Below are positions 60,411 through 64,000 of a stretch of 64,000 bases of DNA, in pieces. This DNA is from Thelephora terrestris (lineage: Eukaryota > Basidiomycota > Agaricomycetes > Thelephorales > Thelephoraceae). Position 1 is the stretch's first letter, and every line of letters begins with the position of its first letter. The notes beneath the pieces were generated by a model. It made no database searches and was not told the origin of the DNA. It saw only the letters and a list, made by a program, of their open reading frames with translations. Made by a program: the position numbers and the translations under genes. Location of the stretch: positions 1,240,001 to 1,304,000 of the forward strand of contig WIUZ02000002.1 of the NCBI GenBank assembly GCA_015956445.1. Reading direction: 5' to 3'.

Positions 60411-63400
60411 CACTCTACCCCAACAACTACCAGTGCACTGAGCCGACTCCGCGGAGTACTCACTAGTCCAACTAGCTTGTGAGAGAACGATCACGTCTCT
60501 ATTCTTCCGGTAGGTTGTCCGAGGTCACTACAAGTCAGGTCGAAATCCTAAGGAGAAACCCAACCTAAACCGTACTTCGTTCGGTTTAACACGCAAGGGT
60601 TAATCTCCACAACAGGGTTTGATGACTCCACCAGTTGATCGACTGGACGCTCGAGGTGTTCTAATGTGAACGCTGGGGTTCTATAGTTACGAGGCGCAGC
60701 TGACGCGCAGAGCGGGAGGGAGAGCAGATAGGTGATGTCTTGGATCAAACAAGAAACTCTGACTTGTCCTTAACTGCAACTGGGCTGAGAAGGGCAGAGG
60801 ATTTCCTGAGGTAACAAAACTAAGGTACTACGATACAGCCACAGTTGCTACTTATACTAAAGGAGTGGCCATGACGTCAATACCCTAATATACCCTTATC
60901 AAGTCCGAACAATGGGAGATAAGGAATGTGAGAACGCTAAGTAAGGGAAGCGAACAAATATGACGCGTGGGAGAATAAAGGACAAAGGGCCTTACTAGCG
61001 TGTGAAGGATTGCATAAAAGATAAGGAATGTCCGCATGAAACATAGGGGTAAAGATAACACTAGTCCTAAAAGAAAGAGGGGCATGGGGTCATGAAAGTT
61101 CGTACCTGGGGATCACACCCAAGGGCTAGGTGAGAATCTTCTTGGATGCTTCCTTTGGAGAGGCCAAAGATAGAGACCATGCAGCATCCCTTGTTGTCTG
61201 TAGGCGGTAACAGCATCACGGACTAGTGGCAACCTTATCGTGCGTCCAAACATGAGGAGCGAGGGCCTAGACTCATGAGACATAAGGGATTACAGATTCG
61301 CCGGCGTTTCACGCTAACGGCTACTCCACATGCGCTGGGCTAACCAGAAGGATCCTAAGGCGATGCTTCCGAATAGCGGCGAGTCCTTCCTCCGGTTAGG
61401 AGACTGTGATGTGACTGTCCACGTGTGTGATCAGGGTCCAGGGTTGATCGTAATCGTAAAGTCATGAGGGGTCGTAAAAGGGATTCGTGATGTCATAAAG
61501 GGGTCATCAGGGTCTTGAGACCTATTTTTAGTGCGCGCGCGTTCTAGGCGTTCCGGAACGAAGTTCTTCCAAGGCCGTCCCGCGGGCCGAGGTGTCAGCT
61601 TGATGTAGTAAGCCAACGATGATGGTACAGGGGCGGAAGTTGATGTGACCCGGACCAATGAGGTTCGTCGAGGTAGGTCACATGAAGGATCACCGATCTA
61701 GGCTATAAGAAGGACGTCTTCTTGGAGCCATCCTTGATCAGCAACACCAGCAACTTCCCCATCCTCTTACCAAAACATGTCTTTCCCCAACAACTACACC
61801 TACAAAGTTGCCAACGGCATATCCACTATCTCCCGTATCGACCGTCGTGCCGCCGCTCGCAAGACCTATGCCAACGCGGCTGGAACTCCTTATACCACTG
61901 ATGATCAGGTATGGGGGAGACCTAGAGCTTCGTGTGTTTGCACTAACGCCTTCCTCTAGGTACAGGTCGTATAGCATCGGCTTTAGTTGTTGAGCTAACG
62001 ACTTCTAGATCTTGGAGATTGTCACGGAAGTGGACGCCGAACGTCTCAGGGAGACGATCCCTCACTTGATGGGGTTGACCTGGGACGATGAGCTCTGGGT
62101 CCGTACCATGATCGCCGAGAAGGTGATCTTCCGGATGAGGGGTAGGTTTGGAGAGTTGGAGCATCCGATCAAGAAGGAGCTCTGGTACACCCTGCAGAGG
62201 GGAATCTACGATCAGGACCTGTTGGAGCACGGGGCGACTGTTCCTCGGGCCGTTCGTCATGCCACCGCCGCCACCTCATTATTGTGGTCGCTCGTTCGAG
62301 AGGGGGAGAGCAAAGTAGGTTCTCCATTTGGATATTCGAGTATGACTCTCGACTAACCAAACTGCCTAGGTTGAACGATTGGAGCGTGAGGTAAAGGAGG
62401 CGAAGGCAGACGTCCTACGTCTGTCGGCGGAGGGTCTTCAGATGAAGGAGACTCTGGCCGCCTTCCAGCAGGGGACGAACGAGGCGTTGGAGGCGATGGT
62501 TGCCAACCATCAAGAGTTGATTGCCGGGTTGAAGGTCAGGGACAACAACATCAAGGGGGCGCTGGCCAGGAGGGATGAAAAGGTAGCTTTTCTCATCTCG
62601 AAAGACGAAATGAGGAAAGCTGACACTTCTTCTAGACGGAACAGCTCGAGGACGTGGTGGCTGTGTTGACGGCGCAGGTCGCGTCCTTACAGGACAAGAC
62701 CTGTAACTGCAAGGAGGGTCCAAAGTTGGTTGGTCAGGGGACTGCCGACATTCCGTTCGAGCTGGAGTACGCCGACGAGGTCGTACTCCCATCGCCTAAC
62801 CCGTCGTCCTATGCGACTCCTCCGGTAGAGAACGCGGTTCCCGTCCCGACTCCGGCTCCGGCTTCTTCGTTGGCCGAGTCCGACAAGGAGAACTGTCAGC
62901 GTTGCCCGCCGCAGCCGATCCGTCAGCTGGTCAAGATCGAGGATTCGGTGATGGAGGTTGACCGGGCCGAAGATGCTCCGAGGGCCATCGAGGTACGTCC
63001 GGTGACAACAGGGCAGCGTTGTAAACGCTCTCGACGCCGTGTTGCTCATCGCATGGCTCCATCGGCTAACCCATACCCGCGTCCAGTTGAATCGGATGGT
63101 GACCAGTCTGGTCGAGGTGGAGGACGAGAGTTCCGCTATCGGGTCCACCGTCCCTACCGACAGGTCGAGTCGGAGATCCAGCTTCGCCACGAGCTTCGAC
63201 TCGCAAGAGAGGATCCCACCCAGGGGTGTGACGAGGGAGACGGAGGGTCGCTCTTCGACTACGTCGATAGTGCTGCCGAGCAGTCACCCGGTGATGGAGA
63301 TGTGGGATCAGGTGTTCCAGAGTTCGGTGACATCTGGGAGGCTGATCGGTCCGCTCGAAGGAGTCTCTTCCTATCGGCTTGAACTAGTCGTTCAGCTGAG

Positions 63401-63702
63401 TGCCGAAGATGGTGACGCCATGTTCGGGGAGGTCCTTGCGAGGCGGGGCCAGCACTACGATCTCCGGGATGGACGAGTGATGATCACGAGGCCTGCCGTA
63501 GATAGAGTCGACTTTTGAGGACGTTGTATAAGCATTGTATAGCCAGTTGTTCCGTATTGCCGTGAATGTATGCGCGTTGGTGTGTTTTGAATGATGGGTG
63601 TGAAGGATAAGGAGTGTGAAGCATTCAAAACATAAGAAGTGATAAGAAGAGTTCGAAGAAAGAGCGTGTTATAAAAAGTTTAAAAATACCATGTTCCTGA
63701 CA
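60411..63702 (+). mobile_element. 3.3 kb TGTCA...TGACA unit carrying a gene
   Basis: Begins TGTCAGGG and ends TTCCTGACA, flanked by CTCTC on both sides (60406-60410 and 63703-63707). The seven-base ends TGTCAGG/CCTGACA are perfect inverted repeats. As in the unit at 53025-55298, a TATA site (CTATAAGA near 61703) precedes a plus-strand gene that fills the right half, and AT-rich DNA leads to the right end. It has no reverse transcriptase or transposase. It is either a very long solo LTR or a compact element. No stop-laden decay is obvious, so it looks fairly young. Confidence 0.65.
61777..63382 (+). CDS. Intron-bearing coiled-coil gene inside the 3.3 kb unit
   Basis: The ATG at 61777 (MSFPNNYTYKVANGISTISR) lies about 75 bases after a TATA site. 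Open stretches are separated by about three short gaps with GT...AG borders and branch-site-like CTAAC or CTGAC, so it looks like an ordinary spliced gene. The middle part is a strong coiled coil (VERLEREVKEAKADVLRLSA, QLEDVVAVLTAQVASLQ), followed by a Pro-rich stretch and a basic segment (KRSRRRVAHRM). The plan loosely recalls retroelement gag-like or bZIP-like proteins, but I recognise no family. The exact 3' exon is uncertain. Confidence 0.5.
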
Positions 63703-64000
63703 CTCTCGCCGCGCTGCCCGACTCCCGCCTGTTCCACTTCGGCCATCTTTTGACGTCTTGGTTCGATCCTCCATTCTGTAGCTTTCTAGTTTCCCACGAT
63801 GCCTTCATCCCTCCCTCACCCCTTCCCGCCGCCTTGTTCGTTCCTCCTGCGTTCTTGTTCTCTCTATCCGTTTCGCTCTTCGCTTTGTATGACCTCCCTA
63901 CGCCCTTCACGACCTTCACGACTCCCACTTTCTCGCGACGTTCGCTTTGTTCACCTCTCTTTCTCTCTCTTTTCATGTTCTACTTTCGACCTCTCTCTCT
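63703..64000. other. Pyrimidine-rich right edge
   Basis: Begins with the CTCTC duplicate of the unit's target site. The plus strand is strongly CT-rich to the window end. It may be promoter-like or part of the same host element as 60015-60410. No gene supported. Confidence 0.45.

Noticed and set aside
60411-63702. Reading the 3.3 kb unit as the 5' LTR of an element continuing leftward
   Set aside because: CTCTC flanks both sides of the unit, which fits a separate insertion. No tRNA primer site is seen at its left border. The low complexity of CTCTC leaves some doubt.

Overview
The window looks like nuclear DNA of a mushroom-forming basidiomycete (Agaricomycetes). Genes are dense and cut by many introns of about 50-70 nt with GT...AG borders. 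The gene set is fungal: the lysine biosynthesis enzyme homoaconitase, a KRE6/SKN1 glucan-synthesis protein, a NACHT-WD40 NLR, an F-box/LRR-type protein and Copia retrotransposons. I cannot name the species. All gene models were read by eye from frames, splice motifs and family memory; no alignment was run.

Layout. 1-1303: no gene seen. 1304-5139: two tandem, same-strand paralogs for Cys-rich single-pass membrane proteins. 6295-11133 (-): a large NLR (N-terminal helical region, NACHT, WD40) whose 3' half is strongly CpG-poor compared with its 5' half. 11789-13077 (+): an MDR-type oxidoreductase. 13298-15577 (+): homoaconitase LYS4. 15578-18215: no gene, one notable hairpin. 18216-20006 (-): trimethyllysine/gamma-butyrobetaine dioxygenase family enzyme. 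22824-24060 (-): bHLH transcription factor. 26169-27743 (+): F-box protein. 28746-29873 (+): SAGA subunit HFI1/ADA1. 30145-32308 (-) and 32423-36638 (+): a DENND6-like DENN protein and VPS39, divergent from a 114 bp shared promoter. 36900-37450: a decayed partial copy of the next gene. 37707-39721 (-) and 40335-44513 (-): two long, mostly disordered proteins of unknown function. 44972-45607 (+): a small unknown protein. 46072-48517 (+): KRE6/SKN1 family GH16 protein.

From 49296 to the right end the window is a nest of mobile DNA. A partial Copia copy (49296-60014, minus strand) was split by a second, young Copia element (49560-57852) with near-identical LTRs. That element was itself split by a 2.27 kb unit (53025-55298) bounded by TGTCA...TGACA. 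A second unit with the same kind of ends (60411-63702) lies to the right. Both units look like long solo LTRs or compact elements, and each carries TATA-equipped protein-coding frames. I rate these two gene-carrying units, and the mosaic NLR, as the parts most worth a second look. The Copia elements are described only as fossils.

Functional themes: membrane traffic (VPS39 plus DENND6 from one promoter), amino-acid and carnitine metabolism (LYS4 and the trimethyllysine-type dioxygenase), chromatin and transcription (HFI1, bHLH), cell wall (KRE6-like), and self/non-self recognition (NLR). Apart from the divergent pair and the tandem paralogs, I see no sign that neighbours form a functional cluster.
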